Of a DNA stretch of 64,000 bases, positions 53,109 to 62,534 are shown piece by piece. The stretch's first letter is position 1, and each line of letters opens with the position of its first letter. Source of the stretch: Falsibacillus albus. Its GTDB lineage: Bacteria; Bacillota; Bacilli; Bacillales; DSM-25281. The translations under genes and the position numbers were made by a program. Below the pieces are notes generated by a model. That model did not search any database and had not been told where the DNA came from. It saw only the letters and a program-made list of their open reading frames with translations. The DNA is taken from positions 24,001-88,000 of the forward strand of contig NZ_RCVZ01000016.1 in NCBI RefSeq assembly GCF_003668575.1, written 5' to 3'.

Positions 53109-54305
53109 TTATTTTTCCAGTTTTCTCAGCCATCCGGTCAGCACAACTGCTCCTGCTACCATGATTGCACCGATCCAAGGAGTATGGATGATGCCGATTG
53201 AATCGACTACCAAACCTCCAATAAAGGAGCCGATGGCGATTCCCACATTAAAAGCCGCAATATTCAAGGCAGATGCTACATTTACCGCTGATGGAACATA
53301 TTTTTCAGCAAGCTGTACGACTAATATCTGCAGACCGGGAACATTCATGAAGGCAAATAGCCCCATAAAGAATATCGTTACCAATCCTGCCGTTTTGAAA
53401 GATGCTGTAAAGGTTAAGATCAATAATACGATGGCTTGGAGAATGAACATCCAGGACAACGCTTTTAAAGGATGTTTATCAGACGCTTTCCCGCCGATGA
53501 CATTCCCAAACGCTACAGCAACGCCGTAGCCAAGTAGGATAATGGAGACCCATTTCGGACTGAAACCGGTCACTCCTTCAAGTAGCGGCGTCAAATAGGT
53601 AAATGCCACGAATGTTCCGCCATAGCCAAGAGCTGTGATCGCAAAAGCAAGAAGCAATTTTCCGCTGCGTAATATCTTGAGCTGCTCGCTGAATTTTGCC
53701 GGAGGAGCTTCTTTTAAGTCGGATGGAACCAAAATGGCACTCGCCATGACCCCGATCACACCCAAAATCGCGACACCCCAGAATGTCGCTCTCCAGCCAA
53801 ATGCTTGACCGATGAAAGTTCCGAGCGGAACACCCGTAACAGTCGCAACCGTCAAACCGGTGAACATAAATGCAATGGCACTGGCCCGTTTATTGGCCGG
53901 AACCAGATCGGCTGCAATCGTTGAGCCGATGGAAAAGAAAATGCCATGCGAAAAGGCTGTGATGACCCTTGCTGTTAAAAGAAATCCAAAGCTATTGGAC
54001 ATTGCTGCGGCTGAGTTTCCGACGATGAATAGTACCATCAAAGACATCAGCAGCGATTTTCTGCTCATTTTGCTGGTCATAGCCGTTAGGACCGGCGCTC
54101 CGAAAGCGACTCCGAGAGCATAGCCGGAAATCAAAAGACCAGCAAGTGTAATGGAAATAGTCAAATCATCTGAAATCGATGAAAGCAGGCCAACAGGAAC
54201 AAATTCGGTCGTCCCGATGCCAAAGGCACTGATCGCCAATGCCAATAGCGCAGGGATTCCCCCTTTGGACTGTGCTTTTGAAACAGCATGTGTATGTGAA
54301 CTAAT
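53109..54305 (-). CDS. MFS transporter (AraJ/YdhP-like) with unusual start
   Basis: The protein of about 398 residues has 12 membrane segments and motif region FGIGTTEFVPVGLLSSI typical of sugar-efflux/chloramphenicol-type DHA1 exporters. The only well-placed start after AGAGGAGGA is ATT at 54305 (spacing eight). No in-frame ATG, GTG or TTG lies between that site and the first membrane helix, except a TTG inside it. The upstream open frame (to 54446) reads through a likely promoter with a GTACGG...CCGTAC palindrome. AUU initiation is rare, so a small frameshift or sequencing error is also possible. Confidence 0.7.
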   Translation of the reverse strand: MSSHTHAVSKAQSKGGIPALLALAISAFGIGTTEFVPVGLLSSISDDLTISITLAGLLISGYALGVAFGAPVLTAMTSKMSRKSLLMSLMVLFIVGNSAAAMSNSFGFLLTARVITAFSHGIFFSIGSTIAADLVPANKRASAIAFMFTGLTVATVTGVPLGTFIGQAFGWRATFWGVAILGVIGVMASAILVPSDLKEAPPAKFSEQLKILRSGKLLLAFAITALGYGGTFVAFTYLTPLLEGVTGFSPKWVSIILLGYGVAVAFGNVIGGKASDKHPLKALSWMFILQAIVLLILTFTASFKTAGLVTIFFMGLFAFMNVPGLQILVVQLAEKYVPSAVNVASALNIAAFNVGIAIGSFIGGLVVDSIGIIHTPWIGAIMVAGAVVLTGWLRKLEK

Positions 54306-54616
54306 ATAAGATTCCTCCTCTAGTTGTTTCAGATGGCATAAGCGCCTTATGCTTTTCTGAATACAGGTTGAATAGTATGGTATAGCGGATGTACGGATCA
54401 ATCCTCCCGTACTTGAGCTAATTTCTTTCTGACACTGATTATGCACCCATTCCCACTATTTAAAAAGTACGTACTTTTATGTAATATAGGCACCCGCAAG
54501 TAACAATTGTGGAGCAGCAAGGGCTGATGAAATGAAATTATTTTAAACGGCTTTATCTGAGGAGTATAGATTGCAGCTGACAACCATTCCAATGAAAAAC
54601 ATATCCGCTTCCAAAA

Positions 54617-54655
54617 TAAAAACCGCCCCTTTTTTAAAGAATGCGGTTTTCATTA
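54617..54655 (-). terminator. Terminator of the DinB/VOC operon
   Basis: AAAACCGC and GCGGTTTT pair on the minus strand around an A-rich loop, followed by TATTTTG. Confidence 0.7.
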
Positions 54656-54657
54656 CT

Positions 54658-55188
54658 TTATTTGTCGGTTTGCAAATATCGTTCCTCTATGATCTTCCGA
54701 TGATGCAGCTCATGACCTGCAATGATCCATGCCAGAGCCAAGACCGTCACATAGGATCCGTTGGCATTGCCGCCGCGGGACCAGGCTTCTTCATCAAGCC
54801 TTTTCACCAATTGGATGGTAGACTTTCTTACCGCTCCGAAATCCTCTAATATTTCCTGTATGGATAGACTATTGAATCCGGCCTTTTTCACATATTCCTC
54901 ATCTTCATAGCCTGGGAGCTCAGCACTTTCCCCTCTTGCAAAACTTAGAAGTCGAAAGGTCATGATCCTTTCCGTATCCGTAAGGTGTCCAATCACTTCC
55001 TTTATACTCCATTTACCAGGAGCATAGCGGTACTCTCCTTCTTTTCCGGAAAGGTTCTCCAGTAAACGGACTGTGTCATCCATTTGTACGTTCAATATTT
55101 GGAGGATATCTTCATTCTCTACCAGCTTAATATAAGAAGAGTAGTGGGGGGCATATTCCCCCGCTTTAGGTCGCTTTGTCATTTTCAT
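54658..55188 (-). CDS. DinB superfamily protein
   Basis: The 176-residue helical protein has VIGHLTDTE (about residue 67) and AGHELHHRKII (about 158-164) as the metal His set. It lies six bases after a VOC gene, so the two form an operon. Third DinB-type gene in the window. Confidence 0.85.
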   Translation of the reverse strand: MKMTKRPKAGEYAPHYSSYIKLVENEDILQILNVQMDDTVRLLENLSGKEGEYRYAPGKWSIKEVIGHLTDTERIMTFRLLSFARGESAELPGYEDEEYVKKAGFNSLSIQEILEDFGAVRKSTIQLVKRLDEEAWSRGGNANGSYVTVLALAWIIAGHELHHRKIIEERYLQTDK

Positions 55189-55194
55189 TTTCTC

Positions 55195-55800
55195 CTATCC
55201 CTTGTTTTCACATACTAATAAAACGCCATTCGGATCTATACCGCCTGCTGAATCGAGTCCAGAAATACCGACTTTTTTCAAGGCAGCCGAACTGTTTTGC
55301 GTGATAGAAATATTCATAGCGCTTCCGAACAAGTAATTCAGTTCCTTCTCAAAGTCATTTTCCTCCGCCTGGATTTCCATCGACGAGATCTGGCTGTGGA
55401 CTTTAGCATCAAAGATATCTTGATGCTGTTGAAGCTCGATTTGAAATCCATAAGGCGTTGAAATAAATGTTCTTCTTTCATTACTTCTTACGTTCCATTT
55501 TAAGCTTTCCGCTTTTTGGCAAATATGTTCCAGTTCTTCTTTTACCACAAAAAAACCGATATGATCAAATTTTACGCGCTTGCCATAGCCAAAGGTGACA
55601 TTGACGCGCCCTCTCCTCATCTCGATGATGCGGAACATGATTGGCCTCCCTCGAAAATCATTCCAATCCAAAGGCGGATCGTATGACTGGAATTCACCGT
55701 CTTCCCTTCCGATTCTTTGTTGGACACGAAACCCTTGTGCTAAATAAAACGTTTCAGTCTCTTCCACATGAGGCGTCCAATAATGAAAATGAAACAGCAT
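55195..55800 (-). CDS. VOC-like protein with C-terminal extension
   Basis: The 201-residue protein begins FHFHYWTPHVEETETFYLAQ and has KFDHIGFFVV, the beta-alpha-beta start of a second VOC module, with metal-type His residues in HYW and DHIGF. The final 70 residues are not typical of VOC. Substrate unknown. Followed at once by a DinB gene. Confidence 0.7.
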   Translation of the reverse strand: MLFHFHYWTPHVEETETFYLAQGFRVQQRIGREDGEFQSYDPPLDWNDFRGRPIMFRIIEMRRGRVNVTFGYGKRVKFDHIGFFVVKEELEHICQKAESLKWNVRSNERRTFISTPYGFQIELQQHQDIFDAKVHSQISSMEIQAEENDFEKELNYLFGSAMNISITQNSSAALKKVGISGLDSAGGIDPNGVLLVCENKG

Positions 55801-55957
55801 AGCTCCCCCCCTTTTTCTCCGTTAGTATCATTACAGTTTCATTTTACAAAAGGCACCGGACAATTCAATCATACCTTGCGAGGAAAATCCCTACAGCTTA
55901 AGGAGGAATTTTCAACCTGGGCCACGAATTGTTAACTATCTACAGGAGGTGTCCTCA

Positions 55958-56137
55958 TTGCAGCTGACAAATCATATATCCGATCACATTTCCGTTGAAT
56001 TGATCAACGGAAAGACTGAATCCGGGGAACTTGTCCATATTGATCATGACCTTAAGATCATTACACTGGACCAATACTCGCACAACGTTTATATTCCCTT
56101 ATCATCTGTCATCTCTTTAAAAGAGATGAATCGATAA
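55958..56137 (+). CDS. 59-residue LSm-like small protein
   Basis: TTG 55958 has AGGAGG eight bases upstream. The peptide, starting MQLTNHISDHISVELINGKT, has the Sm-fold pattern hhVELxNGKxxxGELVHIDHDLxIITL and YIPLSSVISL. It could be an Hfq/LSm or spore-coat-type barrel. A second hairpin (CAGGATGAT/ATCATCCTG, 56144-56179) lies just after the stop. Confidence 0.55.
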   Translation: MQLTNHISDHISVELINGKTESGELVHIDHDLKIITLDQYSHNVYIPLSSVISLKEMNR

Positions 56138-56245
56138 AAGAGCAGGATGATCGGAAGACCCGCTCTTCAATCATCCTGGTATATTATTCTAGGCAATAAT
56201 ACATATTCCTCTATCAAGCTTTCGTCCTGCCTCAAGCTAGAATAA

Positions 56246-56276
56246 AAAAAATTCCCGAACCATTCTTCGGGAATTT
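56246..56276 (-). terminator. Terminator of the AI-2E family gene
   Basis: AAATTCCCGAA and TTCGGGAATTT pair around GAATGG. The minus strand ends in TTTTTTATT. Confidence 0.85.
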
Positions 56277-56282
56277 CCATCG

Positions 56283-57305
56283 TTACTTTGTCGATTTTTT
56301 TATTGTTTTCTCATTATTGACTTCAAATACTTCAAGGAAGAAGACGAAAATCGGAATTCCTACTATCAGTCCCCATATACCAAAGAAGTGCTCAGAAAAG
56401 ATCAAAATAAAGAATGTGTAAAACACGGGCAGGTTCGTTTTGGAGGACATTAATTTCGGACTCAATATATAAGCCTCTATCGCATGGACAATCGTAATCG
56501 CAATAACGATATAAACGACCTTCATCACTCCGCCTATGCTGTATGCAATGATGCATAGAGGGATAAGTGATAATATGACTCCAGCGACAGGGATCAATCC
56601 CAGCATCAGCACCATGATGGACAATCCGCCTAACTGAGGGAATCCGAGTATCCATAAAGCAGCTGTGGTCAAACCGCCATTTACCACCGCGATGATCAGC
56701 TGCGCTTCGATCACTTTACCAAACGTCCCTGCGAACTTTCCGGCAAAAAACTCGATTTCATTATAGATCGGAGCAATCTTGCTTTTCTTAAATTTTTGGG
56801 TAAAATTAATCAAACGCGGCTTTTCCAGCATATAGAACAGACTTAGAAGGAGCGCAAGCAATATCTGAATCCCCACACGGCTTACATCCGAAAAATATTT
56901 AATCAGGAATGTAACACCTTGTTCCATATAACTGGAGAGCTTATCAGTATCGATGTTGGCAAAAAATTGATTGAATACCCCATAATTCGGGACACTCGAA
57001 TAAAACGTCGTGAGCTGCTTCACCAAAGAACCGATTTCATTTGCGATCATCGGTAAATAATTGATGAATGCCAACGATACGAAGCCGACAATGACCGTAT
57101 ACAAGACAATGACAATGATGATTCTATTCACCGGGATCCTTTCGAGAAGGAAATTCACCAGTCGGTTCATCAAAAACGAAAAGATAAACGTAAATAAAAT
57201 TAGGTTTATCATATCTTTCAATACATATAAGATCAATGAAATGAAAAGAAAAATCAAGATCCTTTTAAAGCCTCTGCTTTGAAAAACTCGGTTGATTGTA
57301 TCCAT
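56283..57305 (-). CDS. AI-2E family transporter (YtvI/YrrI-like)
   Basis: The 340-residue membrane protein has about eight helices and the family motif near residues 260-290 (GLIPVAGVILSLIP; HAIEAYILSPKLMSSKT). Members are Na+/H+ antiporters or permeases; the AI-2 export role is not general. ATG 57305 has GAGGAG upstream; the longer frame to 57326 overlaps that site. Confidence 0.85.
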   Translation of the reverse strand: MDTINRVFQSRGFKRILIFLFISLILYVLKDMINLILFTFIFSFLMNRLVNFLLERIPVNRIIIVIVLYTVIVGFVSLAFINYLPMIANEIGSLVKQLTTFYSSVPNYGVFNQFFANIDTDKLSSYMEQGVTFLIKYFSDVSRVGIQILLALLLSLFYMLEKPRLINFTQKFKKSKIAPIYNEIEFFAGKFAGTFGKVIEAQLIIAVVNGGLTTAALWILGFPQLGGLSIMVLMLGLIPVAGVILSLIPLCIIAYSIGGVMKVVYIVIAITIVHAIEAYILSPKLMSSKTNLPVFYTFFILIFSEHFFGIWGLIVGIPIFVFFLEVFEVNNEKTIKKSTK

Positions 57306-57436
57306 TCGATGCTCCTCATGTTTCACTCAAATGTGTGTAGTTCCTTATAGTATACGATTATTAGGCTGAAAATCAAAAGAAGTTATTAACAAAATATAAA
57401 ATATTAATTATTTTTAAAAAATGTAGGTCATTTGTC

Positions 57437-57538
57437 TAAAAAAAGCAGAAACTCCCTACAATGTCTGATTTCTTATTCCACTAATTACATAGGGGCATAA
57501 GTGAATTCCAGACATTATTAGGTCAGCTTCTGCTTTTT
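57437..57538 (-). terminator. Long two-part hairpin downstream of yebC
   Basis: An outer AAAAAAGCAGAA/TTCTGCTTTTTT stem and an inner AATGTCTG/CAGACATT stem enclose 36 bases. T-runs end both strands. With dispersed repeat copy 10 it fills the 411-base gap 57306-57716. Confidence 0.6.
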
Positions 57539-57543
57539 TCATC

Positions 57544-57665
57544 GTCTCTTATCATTAGGTTTGCTGATTCCTTCGGTGTCCAGCGTCTTCCGCTCCAATC
57601 AAGATCCTATGAAGAGTTATTTGAAAGAAAAAATGTTAAAAACAACAACCTTTGAGAAAAGAGCC
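57544..57665 (-). repeat. Dispersed repeat, copy 10
   Basis: CGTCTTCCGCTCCAATCAAG, then ATCCTATGAAGAGTTATTTG and AAAACAACAACCTTTGAGAAAAGAGCC, match the right half of the family. The left end is degenerate. It lies between the yebC stop and its terminator. Confidence 0.7.
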
Positions 57666-57716
57666 TTAAGAAAACAGTTTTCATAAATATACATTTAATA
57701 AAATTGCTCTTCATCA

Positions 57717-58436
57717 TTACTCGCCCAAGTCTACGTTGTGATAAACCTGCTGAACATCTTCTAGATCTTCCAATGCGTCAATCATTTTTTCGAATTGAGC
57801 TTGAGCATCTTCAGGGAGCTCGACATCATTTTGTGCGAGCATCGTTAATTCCGCTATCGTGAAATCAGTGATTCCTGCATTTTTGAATGCTTCTTGCACA
57901 GCATGGAATTGGTCCGGTTCGGCATAGACGATGACCGTATCATCTTCTTCTGCGATATCACGGGCGTCGACATCCGCTTCCATCAGGATTTCCAATACTT
58001 CTTCCTCAGTTTTTCCTTCGATGCCGAAAACCGCTGTCGCATCAAACATATAGGCAACCGATCCGCTGACTCCCATATTCCCGCCATTCTTGCCGAAAGC
58101 AGCGCGCACTTCGGAAGCTGTACGGTTAACATTATTAGTCAATGCATCTACGATGACCATAGATCCATTTGGTCCAAATCCTTCATAGCGAAGCTCGTCA
58201 TAGTTTTCTTCAGATCCGCCTTTCGCTTTTTCGATAGCGCGGTCAATGATTGCTCTCGGCACGTTGTATGTCTTTGCCCGCTCGAGGACAACCTTCAAGG
58301 CCTGGTTCGCTTCCGGATCAGGCTCGCCCTGTTTGGCAGCCACATAGATTTCCCGTCCAAACTTGGCATAAATCCGGCTTGTATTTGCGTCTTTGGACGC
58401 TTTCTTTTCTTTAATGTTATTCCACTTACGACCCAT
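57717..58436 (-). CDS. YebC/PmpR family protein (YeeI type)
   Basis: The 239-residue protein starts [20 protein letters not shown] as the TACO1/YebC family does, with [23 protein letters not shown] in the middle. The family helps ribosomes past Pro-rich stalls or acts as a DNA-binding regulator; the YeeI-type members in Bacilli have 240 residues. Single gene. Confidence 0.92.
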   Translation of the reverse strand: MGRKWNNIKEKKASKDANTSRIYAKFGREIYVAAKQGEPDPEANQALKVVLERAKTYNVPRAIIDRAIEKAKGGSEENYDELRYEGFGPNGSMVIVDALTNNVNRTASEVRAAFGKNGGNMGVSGSVAYMFDATAVFGIEGKTEEEVLEILMEADVDARDIAEEDDTVIVYAEPDQFHAVQEAFKNAGITDFTIAELTMLAQNDVELPEDAQAQFEKMIDALEDLEDVQQVYHNVDLGE

Positions 58437-58621
58437 TGTGTTTCACTCTCTTTCAGTATTGAATCTTAGATTATATGATAAAGATTTTGAATAAAAAAAT
58501 CCTTCTAAACACTGCTTCCATTATAACGCAAATCGCCATTTCATTACGAATATTATGCAAAAAAGAACATCCCGAACTGTATATTATTGGTTTCATTTCC
58601 ATACTTTAATTCGGTAATGAA

Positions 58622-58666
58622 TTGACTGACAATTCATTCGGGATTATAATGTTAGATAATATAACA
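58622..58666 (+). promoter_or_regulatory. Consensus promoter with TnrA/GlnR box over the start site
   Basis: TTGACT (58622-58627), 17 bases and TATAAT (58645-58650) form a near-perfect sigma-A promoter. Immediately after comes TGTTA-GATAATA-TAACA (58650-58666), an exact match to the TnrA/GlnR consensus TGTNA-N7-TNACA. The position over the transcription start suits repression when nitrogen is plentiful. Confidence 0.8.
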
Positions 58667-58689
58667 TGTTTTTGTTAGGAGTGTTTACA

Positions 58690-59097
58690 ATGATCGTGCG
58701 CGGCGAGTTGAATGATGATCATTTCCAAGTTCCTTCTCCAGACCTGGCGAAGATTTTATATAGGATCAGAGAAGATCGATTAAAAGAAATCGAAGAAATC
58801 AAACATAAAATTAATCAATACGAAAAAAAGAAGCGGGCAGAAGAAGCCTTTTATCAATCCTTATCGCCAGTAAGAAAATTTTTTGCCAGCCGTCCTCCCA
58901 GCCACCACCAAGCAGTGGAGTATATTGTTCATGTAAAGGAACGGATCAAACTAATCGACGTATTAAAAAAACAATGCCGCGAACTGGATGATGTCCTGGA
59001 GCTCATCGAAGCAGATCCCGGACATAAAGAGGTCGTCCTCTCTACTGCACTTCTTGAGGGTGTCAACAGATATAGGAAATGGGGAGATCTTTCATGA
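58690..59097 (+). CDS. Coiled-coil protein coupled to the ammonium transporter
   Basis: Not recognised. The 135-residue soluble protein begins MIVRGELNDDHFQVPSPDLA and then forms long helices with heptads (KEIEEIKHKINQYEKKKRAE; RIKLIDVLKKQCRELDDVLELI). ATG 58690 has TAGGAG upstream. Its stop overlaps the amt start (ATGA). The nitrogen-responsive promoter drives it first. It stands where Bacillus normally has a GlnK gene after amt, so it may regulate Amt, but it has no PII-like sequence. Confidence 0.65.
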   Translation: MIVRGELNDDHFQVPSPDLAKILYRIREDRLKEIEEIKHKINQYEKKKRAEEAFYQSLSPVRKFFASRPPSHHQAVEYIVHVKERIKLIDVLKKQCRELDDVLELIEADPGHKEVVLSTALLEGVNRYRKWGDLS

Positions 59098-60377
59098 CGA
59101 TTCAAACTTTGCACACCGGACTGGATACGATATGGGTGGTCCTGACAGCTGCGATGATCATTCTCATGGAAGGCGGATTTGCCCTATTGGAAGCTGGCTT
59201 TGTCAGGCACAAGAATAACGTGAATATTATCATGAAAATTTTTGTTGATATTACAATTGGAACGCTTTGTTTCTATTTAATAGGATTCGCTCTGATGTAT
59301 GGCAAAGATATCGCCGGGATGATTGGATCGAGCGGATTTATGCTAAACGGGGACCTTGCACATTTGGACTTGTCAGTATCGATGGACACATATTGGCTGT
59401 TCCAAGCGGCATTTGTCATCGCGGTTATCTCCATCGTTTCAGGCGCAGTTGCTGAACGGTTCAATTTCCGTGCCTACATCCTTTATGCTGTTTTGATGAC
59501 GACTTTGATCTATCCGATTGCCGGACATTGGGTATGGGGAGGCGGATGGCTTGGCAACCTTGGAATGCTTGACTTCGCAGGATCAGCTGTCATCCATGCA
59601 CTTGGCGGTTGTTCGGCTCTTGCCGCTGCCATCTTCATCGGTCCGCGAAAAGGAAAATTCACGCCTGAAGGAACAAGCACCATCGCACTGCCAAGCAACC
59701 TGCCGTTGGCATCAGTCGGCGCATTCCTATTATGGTTCGGGTGGTTTGGGTTCAACGCGGGCAGTACGTTGAGTGCTACGGATGCACGAATCGGCCATAT
59801 CGCCATCGCGACGATGCTGTCAGCAGCATCCGGCGGCGCCATCACCATGCTGTATACCCTATTTCGCTACAATCGTTCCGATGCAGCCTCCGTCATTAAT
59901 GGATCGTTGGCCGGACTTGTCGGGATTACGGCAGGCTGTGCGTTTGTCAGCGATTCAGCCGCCATTCTGATCGGCGCTGTTTCAGGAATGCTGATGTTAT
60001 TCGCAACAGACTGGCTGGAAGCGAAGCAAATCGACGATCCTGTCGGCGCCTTCCCCGTCCACGCCATTTCAGGCATATGGGGAACTTTCGCAGTCGGGTT
60101 ATTCGCCAAGGATGGCGGACTTTTCCACAGCGGCGGCTGGCACCTATTAGGCGTCCAAGTGCTCGGCCTTATTGTACTTTGCGTCTGGGGCTTTGCCCTG
60201 ACATGGTTCGGATTGAAATTAATCCAATTATGGATCCCTGTCCGTTCAACTGAGGAAGAAGAGGAAATGGGACTGGACATCAGCTATCACGGCATTCTCG
60301 CCGCCTATCAAGAGCACGAATTCATCCATCATGAAGATCGATATGCCGATATCGAGAAGGATCATGACCTAGATTGA
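59094..60377 (+). CDS. amt: Ammonium transporter
   Basis: The 427-residue protein has 11 membrane segments. The twin-His pair lies in SAVIHALGG and FPVHAISGIWG. The FNAGST motif and a cytoplasmic acidic tail rich in Glu, Asp and His follow. It imports ammonium at low nitrogen. It overlaps the preceding gene by four bases. The usual glnK downstream is missing in this window. A terminator follows at 60396. Confidence 0.95.
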   Translation: MTIQTLHTGLDTIWVVLTAAMIILMEGGFALLEAGFVRHKNNVNIIMKIFVDITIGTLCFYLIGFALMYGKDIAGMIGSSGFMLNGDLAHLDLSVSMDTYWLFQAAFVIAVISIVSGAVAERFNFRAYILYAVLMTTLIYPIAGHWVWGGGWLGNLGMLDFAGSAVIHALGGCSALAAAIFIGPRKGKFTPEGTSTIALPSNLPLASVGAFLLWFGWFGFNAGSTLSATDARIGHIAIATMLSAASGGAITMLYTLFRYNRSDAASVINGSLAGLVGITAGCAFVSDSAAILIGAVSGMLMLFATDWLEAKQIDDPVGAFPVHAISGIWGTFAVGLFAKDGGLFHSGGWHLLGVQVLGLIVLCVWGFALTWFGLKLIQLWIPVRSTEEEEEMGLDISYHGILAAYQEHEFIHHEDRYADIEKDHDLD

Positions 60378-60395
60378 AGCTAGAATTGGAGTAGA

Positions 60396-60422
60396 CCCGG
60401 GCCGTTTTCGCCCGGGCTTTTT
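60396..60422 (+). terminator. Terminator of the amt operon
   Basis: CCCGGGC and GCCCGGG pair around CGTTTTC, followed by CTTTTTT. Confidence 0.9.
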
Positions 60423-60477
60423 TAAATTATGGTGGGTTGAGTTCGTTGGTTGGGTGCGAGTGGATTTTGTCGAAATA

Positions 60478-60575
60478 AGTAGAATAGTCGATATATCGGA
60501 TTTTTCGCAGATAAATCATGCATTTTCGAAGATATATTTAATTTTTAGAAGATAAATACCCGATTTTCGGAGATA
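60478..60575 (+). repeat. 21-bp-period repeat with TTTCGNAGATA core, second locus
   Basis: Repeated GTCGATATATC, TTTCGCAGATAAATC, TTTCGAAGATATAT, TTAGAAGATAAATAC and TTTCGGAGATATGCC come every 20-22 bases. It shares the core with 26978-27063. Confidence 0.65.
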
Positions 60576-60582
60576 TGCCCAA

Positions 60583-60618
60583 CAAAAAACCCGCTCCAGA
60601 CAACCGGAGCGGGTTTTC
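60583..60618 (-). terminator. Terminator of glmS
   Basis: AAAACCCGCTCC and GGAGCGGGTTTT pair around GGTTGTCT. The minus strand ends in TTTTTTG. Confidence 0.92.
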
Positions 60619-60629
60619 ACTATCTATCA

Positions 60630-62432
60630 TTATTCCACTGTAACAGATTTTGCAAGGTTACGTGGTTTATCTACGTCACAGTCGCGGTGCAATGCTGCAT
60701 AGTACGCGAGAAGCTGCAACGGAACTACAGAGATAAGAGGTGTTAATAATTCGTTCACTTCTGGGATGACAAAGCTGTCGTCCTCTTCTTCCAAGCCTTT
60801 CATGGAGATGATGCAAGGGTTGGCGCCGCGTGCGACAACTTCCTTCACGTTTCCACGGATGCTCAGATTGACGCTTTCCTGCGTTGCAAGGGCAACGACC
60901 GGTGTTCCTTCTTCGATAAGCGCGATCGTACCGTGCTTCAACTCTCCGCCAGCAAAACCTTCAGCTTGGATGTAGGAGATTTCCTTCAGCTTAAGGGCAC
61001 CCTCAAGTCCAACGTAGAAATCAACTGCACGGCCGATGAAGAAGCAGTTTCTTGTTGTAGAAAGGAATTGGCGAGCCACTTCTTCCATTTCTTCTTTCTT
61101 GTCGCAAAGAACTTCCATTGCGTTGGCTACGATGCCAAGATCCTGTACAAGATCGAATTCCATTTCGATGCCTTTGGATCGTCCCGTTACATTCGCTAGG
61201 ATTGCAAGGACAGCAATTTGTGCTGTATAAGCTTTCGTAGAAGCAACCGCAATTTCAGGACCAGCATGCAAGAGCAGCGTATAGTTCGCTTCACGGGATA
61301 GTGTAGAGCCAGGAACATTTGTGATCGTCAATGCTTTGTAGCCTTGCTCTTTGATTTGAACCAATACAGAACGGCTGTCTGCAGTTTCCCCGCTTTGGGA
61401 AATGAACACGAATAATGGATTCTCTGATAGAAGCGGCATGTTGTAGCTGAATTCACTTGCTACATGCACTTCAACCGGGATTTTTGCCATTTTTTCAATG
61501 AACTGCTTTCCAACCAAACCAGCATGGTAGCTTGTTCCGCATGCAATGATGTAAATGCGGTCCGCTTCGTTCAGCGCGCCTACAATGGATGGGTCGATTG
61601 TCAGGTCATTGCTTTCGTTTTGGTAAGCCTGCACAATTTTACGCATGACAAGCGGCTGTTCATCGATTTCCTTAAGCATATAGTGAGGATATGTTCCTTT
61701 TTCAATATCGCTCGCATCGATTTCAGCTGTGTAAGGAGCACGCGTGATGACCTCGCCGTCCAGATTTTGAATGGTCACTTCATCTTTCGTCACGATGACC
61801 ACTTCTTTATCCATAAGTTCAACGTATTGATCCGTTACTTGAATCATCGCCATTGCATCACTTGCCACAACATTGAACCCTTCACCCAATCCTACTAAAA
61901 GAGGGCTTTTGTTCTTTGCTACAAAGATTGTTTGATCATTTTCTTCATCAAGAAGCGCAAGTGCATATGATCCTTTCAAGACAGTCAACGTTTTGCGGAA
62001 AGCTTCTTCTGTGTCCATTCCTTCGTTAACGAACTTCTCAACGATTTGAACGATAACTTCTGTATCCGTTTCACTTTTCAAATCGATGTTATGAAGAAAT
62101 TCCTTTTTCAAGAAAGAATAGTTTTCGATGACACCGTTATGAACGATGGTAAAACGGCCGGAAGCACTTTTGTGCGGATGGGCATTCACTTTGCTCGGCA
62201 CGCCGTGTGTCGCCCAACGTGTATGTCCGATTCCAGTGTTTCCTACTACCGCTTCGTCCACGATGCTGCGAAGATCGGCGATACGGCCTTTTTCTTTGAA
62301 AACGTGGACGCCTGAATCGTTTTTAACCGCGATTCCTGCAGAATCATATCCGCGATATTCAAGCTTTTCCAAGCCTTTTAATAAAATTTCTTTCGTATCC
62401 TGATTTCCGATATATCCAACAATACCACACAT
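60630..62432 (-). CDS. glmS: Glutamine-fructose-6-phosphate aminotransferase
   Basis: The 600-residue enzyme makes glucosamine-6-phosphate for the cell wall. The mature N-terminal Cys (MCGIVGYIG) is the glutaminase nucleophile. Two SIS sugar-isomerase domains follow ([19 protein letters not shown]), and the C terminus is [16 protein letters not shown] 62432 fixes this start; the longer frame back to GTG 62519 runs through the ribozyme-start linker. Expression is set by the ribozyme upstream. Confidence 0.97.
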   Translation of the reverse strand: MCGIVGYIGNQDTKEILLKGLEKLEYRGYDSAGIAVKNDSGVHVFKEKGRIADLRSIVDEAVVGNTGIGHTRWATHGVPSKVNAHPHKSASGRFTIVHNGVIENYSFLKKEFLHNIDLKSETDTEVIVQIVEKFVNEGMDTEEAFRKTLTVLKGSYALALLDEENDQTIFVAKNKSPLLVGLGEGFNVVASDAMAMIQVTDQYVELMDKEVVIVTKDEVTIQNLDGEVITRAPYTAEIDASDIEKGTYPHYMLKEIDEQPLVMRKIVQAYQNESNDLTIDPSIVGALNEADRIYIIACGTSYHAGLVGKQFIEKMAKIPVEVHVASEFSYNMPLLSENPLFVFISQSGETADSRSVLVQIKEQGYKALTITNVPGSTLSREANYTLLLHAGPEIAVASTKAYTAQIAVLAILANVTGRSKGIEMEFDLVQDLGIVANAMEVLCDKKEEMEEVARQFLSTTRNCFFIGRAVDFYVGLEGALKLKEISYIQAEGFAGGELKHGTIALIEEGTPVVALATQESVNLSIRGNVKEVVARGANPCIISMKGLEEEDDSFVIPEVNELLTPLISVVPLQLLAYYAALHRDCDVDKPRNLAKSVTVE

Positions 62433-62443
62433 ACTTGTCATTT

Positions 62444-62460
62444 CCTCCTTAATAAGGAGG
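62444..62460 (-). promoter_or_regulatory. Hairpin hiding the glmS ribosome binding site
   Basis: On the minus strand CCTCCTT-ATT-AAGGAGG is a perfect 7-bp stem with a three-base loop; its right arm is the glmS Shine-Dalgarno. It would need opening for translation. A GGGGGC/GCCCCC stem lies just upstream. Confidence 0.6.
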
Positions 62461-62534
62461 CAGGAAGCCAACGGGGGGGCTGTCGCTGCCCCCTTATCTC
62501 TATTAATAATATGATTCACATTCTTTCTCCTTTG

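Noticed and set aside
57894-58469. 191-codon ORF on the plus strand
   Set aside because: Antisense shadow of the clearly coding yebC gene.
62433-62519. N-terminal extension of GlmS from GTG 62519
   Set aside because: GlmS needs Cys as its mature first residue, which requires the start at ATG 62432; the extension covers the regulatory hairpins.
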